Counted from the stretch's first letter, positions 1 through 42,925 are shown. The stretch: DNA of 64,000 nucleotides from Oreohelix idahoensis (GCA_024509875.1 JAMPIV010004265.1:682001-746000), one strand, 5' to 3'. Notes: generated by a model from the sequence alone, not told the origin. Numbers and translations: made by a program.

Positions 1-177
1 AATCAGCTAGTTTGCTAAAATGATAATTAGCTAGTTTGCTAAAATGATAGATAGTTTGCTAAAATGACTCGTAATTCATCATTGTGATTAAGTGACAGTA
101 ACTTTCAATATAAACATCAAAGATGATATAAATGAAAACCAGTATGCTTCTAATCTACAAGTTTAAAAAAAAAGAGC

Positions 178-31297
<31,120 letters not shown>

Positions 31298-31389
31298 CTG
31301 GGAGGAAAAAAAAAATAAATAAAGAGGTCATCCACAAAAAACAAAGGACAGACAATTCTGGTGTAATTTTGTTTGATACATAATGTCAG

Positions 31390-31622
31390 AGCGTCTGATT
31401 GACAGAGTGCAGGTCTCTCACGGCATAGGTGCCGGGTTCAATTCACAGTGTCAATACGCTCCAGTCTACCTAGTTGTAAATGGGTATGTGACTTTGCTCG
31501 TGAGTTAGGGAAGGAAAAGGCAGTGAGGAAGACTGGGTACCCCACCTGTTGATGCTGGACCTTGTTTGGTGGTCTCTAACACTTCACTCCCCTACGGCAG
31601 TATCTGCAATGGGACTACCTTT
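31390..31622 (+). mobile_element. tRNA-derived SINE (type 1) with 12-bp target duplication
   Basis: ACATAATGTCAG at 31378-31389 is repeated at 31623-31634. The insert begins AGCGTCTGATTGACAGAGTG, has a box B-like GCCGGGTTCAATTC, the shared body GTTGTAAATGGGTATGTGAC and the shared tail CCCCTACGGCAGTATCTGCA. It lies about 90 bp upstream of the first SLC49A3 exon seen. Confidence 0.88.
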
Positions 31623-31639
31623 ACATAATGTCAGGAGTC

Positions 31640-32356
31640 AGGGATCCCTGTAACTAAATAAAAATGTTCATTTACACTGTTTTTTAGCAATATGTGCATT
31701 TTCAAGCACTTTTCCCCCACCTTAATTTATACTGATTTTTTAAATAGAGAAAAATCAATATGTTACAAACATTCTGCAATGCTTTTAAATTTAATACTGG
31801 TCTCTTTTGTAACCAATAAATGGTTGTAAAACATTTATAAACACAATAATTGCTCCCTAAAGGGAGATAAACAAAAATCAAGTAAACTACGGTTCTGAGA
31901 TGCTTAAGTTGAAGATTACCAATGCCTGTTTTACCCAAAATTTAAGAAGGGCTCCTGTTTTTCCTACTATTCTGTGACATATTTTTCATGATCCCACACC
32001 ACCAGCCATTACAAAAAGTCAACACGGATATGAATGCCTCTTCCTTTCAAGACTAACACCATATATGCATGATCAGTAAATAAAAATCATGATTTGCTTT
32101 TTATGAGTTTAAAAAGGTGTTAATAGATCAATATGATTTGAACATTTCACATAGATGAGTTTAGCTTAACAAAGTCTATTTTCATAATCAACTATTTCAA
32201 ATTGAAAGACACACACACTAAAGAATGCATACAAATAGGTTCACTGTGTTTAAACATGCCCAGTTGTGAATCCTCTACCACTGAAGACTGATATCATATA
32301 TGCATGATTTGAATATTTCAATCATACTGTAGAACAGGTGTTGAGAATAGACAGAC
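31640..32356. other. No recognised element
   Basis: AT-rich sequence, presumably the intron upstream of the first SLC49A3 exon seen. I looked for the missing 5' exon on the minus strand here and found no convincing candidate. Confidence 0.4.
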
Positions 32357-32479
32357 CTAGAGAACAGGGCCAGCTCTACCGACGGTGCAACACGTGCATT
32401 TGCACAGGGCGGCAAGCTTTGGGGGGGGGTGGCAAAAAATCTTTTTACTTATTTTTACAATCCCGCCAAAATATTCCGC

Positions 32480-32625
32480 CTGGGAGCCGCGCTGGTGTAA
32501 TGGTTACCACACTGCGCTAGCGATCAGGTGTTCAAGCCTGGGTGCGGGCATTTGTAGGAGTGTCATTGACCGGGATTTTGACTGAATAACCTGAACGGCT
32601 CCTAAAATAAACCCTCTGTGGATGG
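32480..32625 (+). mobile_element. tRNA-derived SINE (type 3) fragment inside the hAT element
   Basis: GGGAGCCGCGCTGGTGTAAT with GGTTACCACACTGCGCTAGC and a box B-like GTGTTCAAGCCTGGG match the minus-strand SINE at 34913-35275. Further body: TTGACCGGGATTTTGACTGA. The 3' half is missing or diverged. Confidence 0.75.
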
Positions 32626-33219
32626 TGTCACGAAGTGTTCGAAGGTTTCGTCTAGATTATTTTAAAATTCCTTACTTTTCTATTCCTTCACATTTTGTCT
32701 GTTTTCTCTACGAAATATTTGCACCTGCGGTCTGTTCTTTAGCTGTTTTTCAAGTCTTCACTAATAGTTCTGCCATATGATCCTAATGCAATCTTCTCCT
32801 ACAAAGGCACTAAAAGGTATTTCTTTAGGGACGTCAGTACAATTTATTCGCTTGGTCGAAACCACAGTGGTTCCCAGAGGATTATATTTCCGTGTTCAGT
32901 GGTCAACTGAAGACCGCCACGATAAATCTTCCGGCATGGCTGAACGAGAGACGGGAATTAATTAACTTGGCGTGAGAATCAGGAATTTATTTTTTCATCG
33001 ACCGTTCTATGTTGGCGGCTCGAATGTTTCAGTTGTTTTCGAGTGTGCACACAAGGAAGTTGATTTTGCTCAGTGTTAGTGTGCTATGTGTTACAGTGAT
33101 AAATAAGTTTTTAAAACGTTTTATGGAAATTAGTACAGTGCTTCAGCCTCCATTCATTACTAAATAATACATTTTATTGTAGGATTTATTAAAATAGTTT
33201 TAATATTCAAATAGATATA

Positions 33220-36089
33220 ATGTCCGATAAAAGAAAAAAACTATCAGGTGCCGAATATCGGAAACGGAAACTGGAAAAAGAACGCGATATTCAAAAACAT
33301 TGCGGGACTTTATATAAATATCTAAAAACTGAAATAGCTGATGTAGGACAGAAGAAAATAAGCAAATGAACCGAAACAAATGATTCTGAGCTCATGGCGA
33401 GTACTTCTAACTCGGACCCCAGTAACGTAGATATTACTAACAATGTCGAAAATGAGACTGATTTGACTGTTTCAAATTCCAGAGATTTAAGTGATGAACT
33501 TGAGAGGTACACTGATCCGGCAAGATGGAATCCTTCTTTAAGCAATACCGAAAGACTGGAAATCGTTAAAAAAAAAAGGCCTGCCAGAGAGACCAAAAAA
33601 TTAGTTCATTTTTCCGCGCAGCTCTAATGGTCGGAAATTTTCACAAATTTTTACACTAGGGAGCTAAGCAATGGAGAACATATTAATTGATCATGGTTAG
33701 TGTATTCAAAAGAAAAAGATTCTGTATTTTGTTTCTGCTGTAAGTTGTTTTCCTGTAATAAAATGTCACTCACTACTGATGGCTATAATGATTGGGGTCA
33801 TTTGTACGTGTATCTTAATGAACACGAAAAATATAAAAACCACTTGGAGTCCCATACAAAGTGGATTGAATTATCGTCCAGGCTTAAATCAGTACAGACA
33901 ATTGATTCAATGCAACAAAAGTTATTAAATTCAGAAGTTCGACACTGGAGGAGCATAATAGAACGCCTAATTGCTATTGTCCAGTTCTTGAGCCAACAAT
34001 GCTTGCCATTTTGTGGAACATCTGATAAATTATATGACCCTAACAATGGAAATTTTTTTAAAGCTTGTTGAACTGATTGCCAGATTTGATAGTGCTATGT
34101 GTGAACATTTAATGAGAGTAGCTCGTAGATCGACCCAACATTACCTTGGGAAAAACATTCAAAATGAATTGATTGCTCTTCTCTCTGGAACCATAAAAAA
34201 AAAAAAAAAAAAAAAATTTCTATGGTGGAGAAAGCTAAATATTATAGTATAGTTGCAGACTGTACTCCCGATGTAAGTTACATTGAAAAATTAACACTAA
34301 TTGTAAGATTTGTTAATACGAATCCAGATGATATCAACATTCATGAGCATTTTCTTGGTTTCATTGCTGTAGAAGCCACTACAGGTTTAGCGTTATCCGA
34401 ATGCATTCTAAGAGAATTGTCAGACATGGATATTCCAATCGCAAACATGCGTGGCCAGGGGTATGACAATGGATCAAATATGAAAGGAAAACATTCAGGA
34501 GTTCAACAACGTATTAGGGACTTGAACCTGAGAGCTTTTTACATCCCTTGCTGTTCTCATTCTCTCAACTTGGTGGTCAATGATGCTTCGATGTCATCTA
34601 GAGAAGGGGTTTTATTTTTTGAAACGGTTCAGAAATTGTATGTGTTTTTCTCAGCGTTGGGAAATCCTTAAGAAACATATTACAACTCTAACGCCCAAGC
34701 CACTAAGTACAACTCAGTGGGAATCTAGAATCGAGGCCGTTCGTCCTTTAAGATATTATATTGAGGAATTGTATGATGCATTGATAGAAATTGCCGATGA
34801 CGAGTCAGTAGACAAAATGGCGAGACATGAAGCTGAAACCCTTGCCCTAAAACTCAGAGATTTTAAATTTTTATGTTGTCTGGTTATATGGAACTATGTT
34901 TTAAATGAAATTTTTTTTTTTTTTTTTTTTTGCGTTCGCCCGCTAATACTCGAGGCGAAATCTCAGGTTATTATTTTATGTCTAACCTGACATTGATTTT
35001 ACGTGAGTATCCCTTTATTTCTTGTACAGAGACAGGTGTCCCTCGCCATTCAGGCAAATACTCGCCGATTTCGGAGGTACCCATTGCAGCTGGGTCGGCT
35101 CAGGAGCCGCCAGTCCCTGGTCGACGACACTCCTTCAAATGTTCTCGCCAGGTCTCGAGTTAATCCAGTCCAAATCCCGGTCGACGAAAAATCCTCAAAT
35201 GCCGTCGCCCGGGTTTGATCCTGTATCACCCGGTCGCCAGAGCGGTGTTGTAACCACTACGCTAGCGCGGCTCCCTAAATGAAATTAATGTTGCTAGTAA
35301 ACTGTTGCAAAGCATAAAAATGGAATTGACTAGTGCCATAACAACTTTGAGAAATGTTCTCCAAAGCCTTAAGAATCTCAGAAATGATGAATCATTTCAA
35401 AATTTTCTTGTTGATGCTACAACATTAGCTGAGAATGTTGAAGCTGATCCTGATTTGATACCAACGTGTACTAGAGTGCGTCGGCAGAAAAAGCAACACA
35501 ACTATGAAGCAAGAGATGAGCCTATTTTGGATACCAAAACTAAATTCAAAATTGAATTTTTCTTTTTTATTATTGATGTTGCAACTAATTCTATTGAAGA
35601 AAGGTTCGAGCAATTGGAACATCACAGTTCACATTTTTCCTTTTTATATAACATCCCTAAATTGAAATCTGAGACGACAAATGAGCTCTTAAACAAATGT
35701 AAAAACCTAGAAGGCGTTTTAACACATCAAGAAAATAGAGACATTGATGCCATTGAGTTATGTGATGAACTGAAAGTAGTATCCAAATTAGTACCAGAAA
35801 ATACACCGCCAATTAAAGTTCTTCGTTATATTATTGAAAATAACATTGCTTCTAATGTCAATATAGCCTTAAGAATATTACTAACTTTGCCTGTAACGGT
35901 AGCAAGTGGTGAGCGTAGTTTTTTTCAAAACTGAAGCTTATTAAAACTTATTTACGCTCAACAATGGCCGAAACTAGATTGGAAGGACTTGCCATGATTT
36001 CAATTGAACATGAAATCGGTCAAAAATTAGACTACGCAGACCTTATTTCTGCTTTTACAAATATGAAAGCAAGAAAAGTGTCTTTTTAA
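33220..36089 (+). pseudogene. hAT transposase (ZMYM1/TTF-zinc-finger type), degraded
   Basis: Starting at MSDKRKKLSGAEYRKRKLEK, pieces in three frames follow: YTDPARWNPSLSNTERLEIV, a zinc-finger segment VFCFCCKLFSCNKMSLTTDG with NDWGHLYVYLNEHEKYKNHL, then CLPFCGTSDKLYDPNNGNFF, YYSIVADCTPDVSYIEKLTL, NMRGQGYDNGSNMKGKHSGV, FYIPCCSHSLNLVVNDAS, and the C-terminal hAT dimerisation region IALRILLTLPVTVASGERSF. This order (TTF-type finger, DUF4371-like catalytic region, Dimer_Tnp_hAT) is typical of the large ZMYM1-like hAT group. Several stops and frameshifts and a SINE insertion at 34913 inactivate it. Confidence 0.9.
34913..35275 (-). mobile_element. tRNA-derived SINE (type 3), full length, 11-bp target duplication
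   Basis: TAAATGAAATT occurs at 34902-34912 and 35276-35286. On the minus strand it begins GGGAGCCGCGCTAGCGTAGT, has GGTTACAACACCGCTCTGGC and a box B-like region, and ends in a poly(A) tail seen as a T-run at 34913-34931. Within the body GTCGACC(G/A)GG-type phrases repeat about 60 bp apart. It interrupts the hAT transposase, so it is younger than that element. Confidence 0.92.
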
Positions 36090-36484
36090 GCAGTACATAC
36101 TTCAAACAATATGAATTCAAATAATGTGAAAATAGTGCTAACAACTATAACATGTACATACTATAGTTGTCTTTGTGACTCAACAGTTCATCGTTCCACA
36201 TGAGAAGAGCATCCCCTATATGTAAGTAATGTAACTACATTTATTTCATATAATTGTCTCTAATAAAGTCAATGGTTTATTTTATGACTATACAGTATTT
36301 TCACCAATACATTATTATTAATGGTACGATTTAAAATTAGGCTAATGGTCATGAAATTAATGTTGAAGCTTGTTTAACATAATGGTTAAAAAAATTTCAA
36401 ACGTTAATTTGAGGTTGGGCTGGGGCGACAAGGTATGGTATTGCACGGGGCGGCAAAATTCCTAGGGCCGGCCCTGCTAGAGAA

Positions 36485-37779
36485 CTACATAATTTAGTAA
36501 AACTATAACAAAAGCAAACATTTATATATAATGATTAGCGGGGGGTATGGTGGGAGAGTGAAGGTCTATCGAAGTTCTCGTAATACATAATGATAGTGAA
36601 AAATAAATAGTGACGTAGGTATCATCCCAAACATCCCAGCCTTTCCCATCTTCTGCTCCGTTGTGAACATGACAATTCACACAATTCAGCACTTTTAATT
36701 TACTCTATGCACAATAATTGGAAAGGAGAAAGGTTACCATAATAAAAAAAGTGGCAACTGAAAATATTATCTGGAATTAGAGACATGATATATCCTAATT
36801 ATAACCTATCACAGGATGAATGGAATATTTCTTATAAAAATAAACTGAATACTTCACATGGATGAGTTTGCCTTACCAAAGTCTGTTTTCATGACCAACT
36901 ATTTCACAATAAAAGACAACACACAGTAGGCCTACAGAACACACACAAATAGATAGGCCCTTACTGTGTAGGCCTATAGGCATGCCTGTCTATCTGTAGC
37001 ATCATGGGAATAGCCAAAGCATTTACAATGACTGGTAACAAAAATAGTAGATGACGAGCACTGTTAACAAGGTCCACCATGTTGCCTGACTGGCTATCCA
37101 TATTTACGTTACTGCTAGCCTTAACCTAACACCAACCCTATTTTGAACTTTGTCAAAATTAATAACGCCCGACCAACACTGCTGCCATTTTAAAAATAAC
37201 CCCCTCTCCTTCCATCCAAAAAAAAAAAAAAAAAATTATTCACCTGTGTCCACAACGCTACCATTTGTTTGATCATGTGACATTTCTCACCCCTAAAATA
37301 TTAACGTACAGTGTGCATATTATAAACGAAACAATTATTTCAGTGGGTTTTAATTAAAAAAAAACCCACACGCGCGCACATACACACACAAGCGACACAG
37401 CAGTGGAAGAAAATTGTATGCTGTTATTTGCAGTGCCCGATGAAAGGGTCATAAATATTATAAAGGAAACTTTACAAGCAGTGTTGCCTTTATGGTAATA
37501 CCACACCACCAACGCATTAGCGCCAAAAGCATCATGATTACAGGTAACGGATGTCTTATTAGCAGATACTGCTGTAGGAGAATGGTAGAAAATTTTTTTT
37601 TTTACAAAAACACACAAATAGTAATACGTCTTACAAAGAGAAAGGACAAGAAAAACCTACGTTGCGGCCACAAGGTCTTCGTCAGGGACAGACAAACAAG
37701 AGACAGGAGGGAAAGAAAATGAGAATTAAGTAGAGAACATGAAACTACAAAAAACACTCCCTTATGTCCAGTGGAACCA
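36485..37779. other. No recognised element
   Basis: AT-rich sequence. A poly(A) run lies at 37218-37236 and a CACGCGCGCACATACACACA simple-sequence patch near 37370. No gene or repeat family recognised. Confidence 0.45.
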
Positions 37780-38015
37780 CTGTAGGAGAATGAAGTGTTA
37801 GATACTTCAACATACTAGTTCCAGCTTCGAGATGTGTGGTGACCTGTTCCCTTCCTCGCCACCTTTGCCTTCCTGAACTCAAGAGCAGAGTCAGGTACCC
37901 ATTTACAGATGGGTAGACTGGAGCGTGATGCCATCGTGTTTTGAACCCAGCACCTTTGCCGCTAGAGGCCAGCGCTTTAATCACTATGTCAATCAAACGC
38001 TCTTGCATCGAGATT
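37780..38015 (-). mobile_element. tRNA-derived SINE (type 1), minus strand
   Basis: The plus strand reads TGTAGGAGAATGAAGTGTTA, CAGGTACCCATTTACAGATG and TTTTGAACCCAGCACCTTTG, the reverse complements of the tail, body and box B-like region of the type 1 SINE at 31390-31622. Borders were not resolved. Confidence 0.75.
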
Positions 38016-39395
38016 ATCACCAATATTTTTATTTATGTTTTTTAGAAAAGAAAATGGGCAATACAAACAATAATAATCTATCAGTTTTACAGAAAGTGAT
38101 CACTGTGGCCGTGTGTGCTGATGTTGTTAGAGTAGGGCTGGTCACGTGCGCCAGCTATATCAATGTGTCGTAGTGAGTGGTGGTTCGATCACTGCCCTAA
38201 ACAAGGATAGTTGCAGCTGGTGACGATAAATGTTTGGATGAAAACTTTGTTGACCACAACAACCAGACAGTACAGATGGTTGATGCTTTCTTTAGCTATT
38301 TGATAATAAACCTCACGCTGACAGCGGTGAAACTCAAATCCAAAAGTTTATTTACAGATTTATATTCATCTGATTTGCATGTGACACATATCTCTCCTTG
38401 CATTCCGTCTACGTCGCTATTCATCTGTACTCAACATTGGCTGTCTCTAACTTCAACTATGTCGTGATTTATTTTATTGGGAATACTGTCGTAGAGTATC
38501 TTGGATATAAGACTGGCCTAAAACACCAGGGGTGAAAAATTTCCGCCACTGTCTGTGCTTCCCTACTTCAATATTTGCAGTCTATCCTACTGCACTTCAA
38601 CTTTTAGTAGCTGTCTATCCTACTTTACTTCATTACTAGTATCTGACTATCATATGTCACTTCACTGCTAGTGGCTGTCTATCAAACTGTACGTCATTAC
38701 TAGTAGCGCTGTATCTTGACACCCTTGTCCTTCGAAATAATACTTGTAGCTGACACCAGCCAAAATCTACACTAGAGCCACTCACGTACTTTCTTGTTTT
38801 CTAGAGTGGTGTACTAAGCGGCTAAATGACTAGGCAGACAGTTTAGATACTTTTTCTGTGACCACAGAAAACCCAACCACCTCAGTGGCTTATTCGCCAG
38901 AATGTACCATTATAGACCTCGCTCATCACTGTAACATTTTAACACAGCAAGAACTTTGCTTGTCCTAACGCTACTAGCGTTCAAAACTTGACTGATTTAA
39001 TATTTTACTCCGATTTCCCATTACAACTTTTCCTCGCTAAAAAGTGTTCATGGTAGCCAATTTTCCCCGTCCGGGCTACTTTCGATCAACCTCAAAACAA
39101 CTCATGGGACGTAATTTCAAATTGTCTCCCTTTGCTAACTATGACTAAAAGTCAAAGCCTCTTCTCTGCTTACTACTTCTTCTTCTTCTTCGTTCGCCCT
39201 GAAAAGGACGGTGGTGCTTACTACAACTTTAACATAGTTAAAAATAGTTAAACCATAATCTCGGACTGATCTTATTTTATAAACAAAATACCCGTCTCAA
39301 TCTCCACAACTCGTTCTTTTGCAACAGAGGTCCAGCGATCATTGCACTAGACGAAAATAGTTCGATCAAAAACCGATCCCAAGAGAAGGAAAGTC
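38016..39395. other. No recognised element
   Basis: No family recognised. Three degenerate copies of a roughly 55-bp phrase (TGTCTATCCTACT...CTTCA...AGTAGCTG) occur between 38575 and 38710. Confidence 0.45.
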
Positions 39396-39401
39396 GTACA
39401 T

Positions 39402-41263
39402 GTGCCCAGCAACAGACCAGCATCTTTAAATCTCAGAAGTGGCATATCGAAGAAGCAGACCAATACAACACTTGATACAGTGACGGAGATGCCAGTGACG
39501 GGGCCGTCAAAGTCAAGTGACAGCCTTCTAGAGAACTCAACTCTTGACACAGCGAAGGAGACGTCAGCAGTAGCAAGTATCTCTGACCCAATAGAAGATG
39601 AGCCCCAATAGAAGATGAGCCTGACATTGCCGAAGTTGCAGAAAATATAATACGGTCGATGACACGGATCCGTGAGGCAAGAGAAAGACTGAGAGCGATT
39701 CCACCACCACCCTGCGTGGATACAATGCTAGTAACTTCAGGTTCCCCCATGGATTAACAACCCAGAGCGTTGAAGGCAGAGGACAACCAGGCTCTGAAAC
39801 CTGGCAAAGCAACATCACCGCTAAAACAAGATGTCGTAGTCGAGGCTCCACCGTGTAGTGACCAGGCAACCTCTACAAAATGGGACAAGAAGCAGACAAC
39901 GAACCAGAACGTGAGTCCGTCTCACAGACCACACGCTCTAACTAAGACTGAAGTCGGAGCGCGCCACATTCGCAAGCCAAGCAATGCCGTTTCTCACGAG
40001 GCACTGCAGGAGAGGATCGTTAAGATCACCCAGGTGTCTGGACGTGAGGCCACCCTCAGGTCTCTCTACCCGACGACAAAGCAGTTAATTTCCTGGAGAC
40101 AATAGTGGCAGGAGGAGCATAATTAGAGTTACAAGGCACGAAGAAGGAGTTATAATCTCAGACCTAAGGGTCTTTTGTGTTTGGATATGCGCCCTAATAT
40201 AACCGACTAGGTTGAACGGGACGCGCCTCGCCAAAACGAGGCAAAACTTTATTTTTTTTAAAAAGGAGTTATAATAGCTCTAAATAACATCGAGAAGACA
40301 AACGCACTGATCGTTGAGCTAGAGTCCGGACACAAAGAAGTCCAGCTGCCCCACCAGATTAAAGTTGCTGTTGAGATCTACAAGAAAACAAAAAAGATAG
40401 TTGTAAGAGGTATCGACAACAATTGGTCTACACAAGAAGTCACCAGCCGCCTGCAAACAGAAAACAAGAATGTCAAAATAACACAGGTTGAAAGACTGCA
40501 AACATGGGACAAGAAGGACACAAACCTAGTTATCCTAACTATCGAAGGGACGTCAAGACCAAGTCAACTAAACCTGGACAATAGATCTCGAAAGACAGAA
40601 GAATACATCCCTCCTGTCATGCAGTGCTCCAACTGCCAGCAGTTTCCCCACACCAGGAAGACATGCAGGAGAGAGACAGTTTGCCGGTACTGTGCGGGAA
40701 GTCACCCCTACAATGAATGTCCACACGCGAAAAGGGATACCAACTATAAAGACCGTAACGACAACTGAACCTGCGCAAACTGTCTCGGGAACCACGGGGC
40801 AAGATACCGTGGCTGTCCGGTCTTCCACGAAATAAAGGGCATACTGAAGGAATCTGTAACCAAAAAACATCTCCTTCAGAGAGGCAAAACATAGAGTAAC
40901 TGCAGATATCTCGGACAGACAGTACACAATAGATAGAAGACAAATGCATCAGCTGACTGAGGATGTTAAAGAAATAAAACTGAAGCTCCAGGTCGAGAGT
41001 AGAAGCAGGCAACTACCGAGGATCAAACAAGTAATAATATGATAGATCTACAGAGCGTTAGAAGTATGAAGGAAGATATGAAAAGAATTCAGCAGCAAAT
41101 AGAAGCAGATGTCAAAAAGCTGGCAGAGCTGAAAGAGGACAACGAAGAAGTCCTCAAAAGAATAGAAACAGAAAGAATGACCATTGAGGAAACTGCATCT
41201 AAACACAAAGAGAAACTAAACAGAACCACCAACCCATCGAAAAAGTCATCGCTGAAATGCTAG
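39402..41263 (+). pseudogene. Non-LTR retrotransposon ORF1 (gag-like, three zinc knuckles)
   Basis: Broken plus-strand frames join to an ORF1 of a Jockey/I-type element. A Ser/Thr/Pro-rich N-terminal part (from 39402) is followed by AVSHEALQERIVKITQVSGR, then after a short insertion KKTKKIVVRGIDNNWSTQEV. Three zinc knuckles lie between about 40620 and 40830: CSNCQQFPHTRKTC, CRYCAGSHPYNEC and CANCLGNHGARYRGC. A coiled-coil segment MKEDMKRIQQQIEADVKKLA follows at 41066-41200. Such proteins coat the element RNA. In-frame stops (for example at 40768) and the 106-bp insertion at 40157 inactivate it. No ORF2 follows directly. Confidence 0.82.
40157..40262 (+). mobile_element. Repeat F insertion, 106 bp, 13-bp target duplication
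   Basis: AAGGAGTTATAAT occurs at 40144-40156 and 40263-40275. The insert is the repeat F tail (ACCTAAGGGTCTTTTGTGTT, ATAACCGACTAGGTTGAACG, CCTCGCCAAAACGAGG) ending in T/A-rich sequence. It interrupts the ORF1 above and is therefore younger. It is a severely 5'-truncated retroposed copy. Confidence 0.9.
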
Positions 41264-41380
41264 AAAAGATACTCCCAACAATAATAGAAAAAGCGATATA
41301 TCAGCTACAGGAGAAAAGGACGACACACACAACAGAAACCAAGAGGTTAAAAACACACAAAACCTCACAAGCCAGCTAGT

Positions 41381-41412
41381 AGTCCTTTTTAGGACTAGCC
41401 CTTCTCAGGGCT
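41381..41412 (+). promoter_or_regulatory. Paired histone-like stem-loops (first pair)
   Basis: Two contiguous hairpins: AGTCCT-TTTT-AGGACT (41381-41396) and AGCCCT-TCTC-AGGGCT (41397-41412). A 6-bp stem with a 4-nt pyrimidine loop is the shape of the replication-dependent histone mRNA 3' stem-loop. GCCACCAAACGAG follows. No histone gene is nearby; the pair lies downstream of the non-LTR ORF1. Confidence 0.55.
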
Positions 41413-41509
41413 GCCACCAAACGAGCGAGACGAAGTGAAATACGCTATTTAACTCGCCACGATACCATGAACAGACTATAAATGAGAGGAATCCAGACAG
41501 TCAGCTTGA

Positions 41510-41542
41510 GGTCCTTTTTTAGGACCAGTCCTTTTCAGGACT
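41510..41542 (+). promoter_or_regulatory. Paired histone-like stem-loops (second pair)
   Basis: GGTCCT-TTTTT-AGGACC (41510-41526) and AGTCCT-TTTC-AGGACT (41527-41542). The second has the UUUC loop of the histone stem-loop consensus. The pair repeats the arrangement found 129 bp upstream. Confidence 0.55.
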
Positions 41543-41600
41543 AGCAACAGGCCAGCACCGAAGAACCTAACGCACAATATACCCCAAATATAACCGTTAG

Positions 41601-41655
41601 AGGCATGATGGCCACTACTGCTTTGATGGTCGGCGGCTAAGGATCAAAGAAGAAG
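41601..41655 (+). mobile_element. 55-bp family B tail insertion with 11-bp target duplication
   Basis: ATAACCGTTAG at 41590-41600 is repeated at 41656-41666. The insert, from AGGCATGATGGCCACTACTG to GGCTAAGGATCAAAGAAGAA, is the last 55 bp of family B. It is an extreme 5' truncation. Confidence 0.9.
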
Positions 41656-41666
41656 ATAACCGTTAG

Positions 41667-42639
41667 GATGAACAGGTTATTACTGCAATGTAGTCGACGC
41701 AAGTAAAAAAAATCAAATCTCCACAAGCACAATTACGAAGTTATCTCCCCTCCACTCAAAACACTTTCCTGCTCATTGCATCTCCCCTTAAAATAAAGTT
41801 CGTTCGTTCGTTCCCCTTAACAAAATCATATAGTCTGTTACAACTTCTTTTTGCAAATTTCCTAAAGCCCAATCTTTTCACTTCTGTTTTCTACTGCCTT
41901 CGCACTGCCTGTCACATCGCAATGCATTCCGAACGTTGTAGCCAAAGAGTCTTCATCATCGAGCAATCGCTCAAGAACAAACGGAAATGAAGAAACAAGC
42001 CTAAATATTTTTTTATTTTTTTGGAATAGCTGTATAACATTTCCTCTTCTCTCCCCCCTTTTCCCCTACCACTGCTCCACTATATTTGTGTAGAGCCGGT
42101 CCTCGGAATTTTGCTAGGTAATGCGAAGTCTCCGCCTTTTTTCCGGTATCGGTACCTTTGTACTCAATTTCATGCTACTGAAATGGATCAAACTGTACTG
42201 TCCGCAAGTGATGCTCACTGCAGCATTTAAAAAAAAAAAAACAGACACACCAAACGCTTATGCTTTTAAAATCTTATTGTTAGTAATTCCTTTTTATTTA
42301 CCGATGCTGAATTAACAGATGGACGCTCAATGCGCTTATTTTGAAAAAGGAACCAAATAGACTTATAGGAAAACGATCAATTGCAAATAAGGTAATAATT
42401 TTTTACTCTGAAATGTTCTACTTTGTTGGTCTTGTTCTTTTAAAATTTGAAAGCTTTTATTTATTTTCCCCAACTAACATAATTACCGATGTCTGTTACG
42501 TCGGTCGGTCTCACACAAAATAGTAACTCGCGCCAGAAAAAAAAGTGCGCAACGCACGGTATGCAACTTGCGCGGCATAGGTGTTATATATAAAACAAAT
42601 ACTTTGGTTTTATTTTTTTTTTTTTTTACGCTTTCACGA
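41667..42639. other. No recognised element
   Basis: AT-rich sequence; a short GTTC repeat lies near 41804. No gene or repeat family recognised. Confidence 0.45.
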
Positions 42640-42925
42640 AATTAGTAGCGCTCGACAAAGAAAAAGTGCGTAAAAATTGGTGTGCATGAACCCTCACCCG
42701 ATGTACAAATCATGAAAACTTGAAAGATTTTGTTATCAGGGAACACTCTTTGACAACAATCCACGCACTTTCACACGAAATGTTGTCATCAAAGAACTTT
42801 AAAACTGAATCTAAAATAACATAATTCTCGCCGTGTGTACGTTGGTCACAGCTGAGGAATGCGCCTGTGTTGAAAAATTGTATTGTTTCCATTATATATA
42901 CTCTCCCGAAAATAGTTACAATGGT
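42640..42925 (+). repeat. Interspersed repeat D, rearranged copy
   Basis: GCTCGACAAAGAAAAAGTGC and GGTGTGCATGAACC (42650-42690), then ATTGTATTGTTTCCATTATA and CTCTCCCGAAAATAGTTACA (42880-42922), match repeat D at 5930-6046 and 45490-45680. The two halves are in the opposite order from the copy at 45490-45680. Confidence 0.65.

Larger units (their letters stand above)
32365..36476 (+). mobile_element. hAT-superfamily DNA transposon with 8-bp target duplication, 4112 bp
   Basis: CTAGAGAA flanks it on both sides (32357-32364 and 36477-36484); 8 bp is the hAT hallmark. The ends CAGGGCCAGCTCTACCGACG (left) and the reverse complement of CTAGGGCCGGCCCTG (right) are inverted repeats that have drifted, with GGGCGGCAA sequence just inside both ends. 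The interior carries a broken transposase and two tRNA-derived SINEs. It is complete at both ends but not autonomous. Confidence 0.93.

Noticed and set aside
36990..37110. Candidate first exon of SLC49A3 on the minus strand (starts MDSQSGNMVDLVNSARHLLF)
   Set aside because: It is hydrophobic and begins with ATG, but lacks the basic RRW-type start of helix 1 and has no convincing donor in the right phase.
41381..41542. Histone gene 3' end
   Set aside because: No histone coding sequence lies upstream; the hairpins follow a retrotransposon ORF1, so I report them only as histone-like.
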